From assembly GCA_023432225.1 (NCBI GenBank), contig JAEYUW010000010.1, positions 57,527 to 121,526 of the forward strand: a stretch of 64,000 nucleotides of DNA, in the 5' to 3' direction. The number at the start of each line of letters is the position of its first letter. Position 1 is the first letter of the stretch. The notes beneath the pieces were generated by a model. That model was not told the origin of the DNA. It worked only from the letters and a program-made list of their open reading frames with translations, and did no database searches. The translations under genes were made by a program, and so were the position numbers. Origin of the DNA: Verrucomicrobiota bacterium (GTDB lineage: Bacteria > Verrucomicrobiota > Verrucomicrobiia > Opitutales > Opitutaceae). Below are positions 63,243 to 64,000 of this stretch, piece after piece.

Positions 63243-64000
63243 TTAGTGCGACGAGGACGGCGGGAAGCCGCCCAGGAACGGCGGCAGCCCGCCGAGCGGA
63301 TTGCCCGGGCGACCGAAACCGCCGGGCATGTTGCCCGGACCGCCCTGCTTGATGAACTGCGGCGGGATTTGCGGCGGCTTCTTGAGCAGGTTCTGCGGGT
63401 TGTCGATCTGCTCGGCGTCGAAGAAGCCGTGCAGCTGGCGAATGCGCGTCGGGTGGCGCATCTTGCGGAGCGCTTTGGCCTCGATTTGGCGGATGCGCTC
63501 GCGGGTGACTTTGAATTGCTTGCCGACTTCCTCGAGCGTGCGGCTGTAGCCGTCGACGAGGCCGAAGCGCAGCGTGAGCACGCGGCGCTCGCGCTCGGTG
63601 AGCGAGTCGAGGACGTCCATGATCTTCTCACGCAGGAGCGAGAAGGCGGTCATGTCGTAGGGATTCTCCGCGGACTTGTCTTCGATGAAGTCGCCGAAGC
63701 TCGTGTCGTCGCCGTCGCCGACGGGCGATTGGAGCGAGATGGGCTGCTGCGCCATCTTCATGATCTGCTGCACGCGCTCGACGGGCAGGTTCATCTCCTC
63801 GGCGACTTCCTCGGGCGTCGGCTCGTGGCCGAATTCCTGGAGGAGCTGCTTCTGGACCTGCATCACCTTGTTCAGCGTCTCGATCATGTGGACCGGGATG
63901 CGGATGGTGCGGGCTTGGTCGGCGATGGAGCGGGTGATGGCCTGGCGGATCCACCACGTGGCGTAGGTGGAGAACTTGTAGCCGCGGCGGTATTCGAATT
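63243..64000 (-). CDS. rpoD: Primary sigma factor RpoD, 3' part (cut by window edge)
   Basis: The C-terminal ~252 residues of the housekeeping sigma-70; the 5' part lies beyond base 64000. Region 2.3-2.4 (YKFSTYATWWIRQAITRSIADQARTIRIPVHM) opens the visible part. Region 3 follows (EFGHEPTPEEVAEEMNLPVERV), and then region 4 (TERERRVLTLRFGLVDGYSRTLEEVGKQFKVTRERIRQIEAKALRKMRHPTR) including the -35-reading helix. Most sigma-70 proteins end within about 15 residues of that helix. Here a further tail of more than 50 residues follows, rich in Pro, Gly, Asn and Phe (LLKKPPQIPPQF, GGPGNMPGGFGRPG, GGLPPFLGGFPPSSSH). Confidence 0.95.
   Translation of the reverse strand, partial: FEYRRGYKFSTYATWWIRQAITRSIADQARTIRIPVHMIETLNKVMQVQKQLLQEFGHEPTPEEVAEEMNLPVERVQQIMKMAQQPISLQSPVGDGDDTSFGDFIEDKSAENPYDMTAFSLLREKIMDVLDSLTERERRVLTLRFGLVDGYSRTLEEVGKQFKVTRERIRQIEAKALRKMRHPTRIRQLHGFFDAEQIDNPQNLLKKPPQIPPQFIKQGGPGNMPGGFGRPGNPLGGLPPFLGGFPPSSSH

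Overview
The window is high-GC DNA from a Gram-negative bacterium, most probably a member of the Verrucomicrobiota close to the Opitutaceae. The support is: Lol and lipid A genes, a Tat subunit and an mre cell-shape cluster (outer membrane, rod morphology); two exported proteins with a VPEPSTYAALAGLAALG-type PEP-CTERM tail; a pilin-like domain ending in the CPTGGTY module; a secreted pectin-degrading enzyme with the DPDxDGLSNLxEYAL C-terminal module common in this phylum; and a long-form IspG. No tRNA, rRNA, CRISPR array, prophage or transposase gene was seen.

Layout. 1-4275 (minus): lipB, a membrane TPR protein and the start of lipA (lipoate synthesis and attachment), behind an MgtC/DUF4010 membrane protein. 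4412-11190 (plus): a small secreted protein, lysS, a LolC/E permease, lolD, a Gfo/Idh/MocA oxidoreductase and lpxB, so mostly envelope biogenesis. 11236-17487: two tandem hybrid histidine kinases. 17765-19681 (minus): hemA with a CcsA/HemX-like membrane protein. 19953-22597: a VanZ-like protein and ligA. 22718-25639 (minus): DoxX, a hypothetical protein and dnaA, with an origin-like intergenic stretch upstream. 26339-33156 (minus): the uppS-cdsA-dxr-rseP-ispG cluster (isoprenoid, undecaprenyl and phospholipid precursors). 33224-38252: pterin dehydratase, a phospholipase D-like protein, an M48 peptidase fused to a pilin-like module, and a CPA1 antiporter. 38568-50242: a two-component system with a beta-propeller sensor, divergent from a 1767-residue pectinesterase/pectate lyase and two PEP-CTERM proteins. 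50386-55043: MoxR, DUF58 and transglutaminase-like operon. 55148-60004 (minus): mreB-mreC-mreD-mrdA. 60562-64000: CPA2 antiporter, tatA and the 3' part of the main sigma factor gene.

The most striking structure is not a gene. At least sixteen paired palindromes of six sequence families, plus a few single copies, lie between the genes. The arms have unrelated stems, but most begin with the tetranucleotide GTAG (so the pair ends with CTAC) followed by a short hairpin. This is the architecture of REP/REPIN elements mobilised by RAYT (Y1 HUH) transposases. Four copies of one family are each exactly 88 bp. One GTAG pair and one related GTGG pair sit in frame inside coding sequences, and two genes (rseP and mrdA) take their TAG stop codon from the GTAG of a neighbouring element. 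No RAYT gene lies in this window.

Other points of interest are the M48-pilin fusion, the proline/glycine-rich tail of the sigma factor, a shortened HemA, and the pectin enzyme lying next to a likely cognate sensor.
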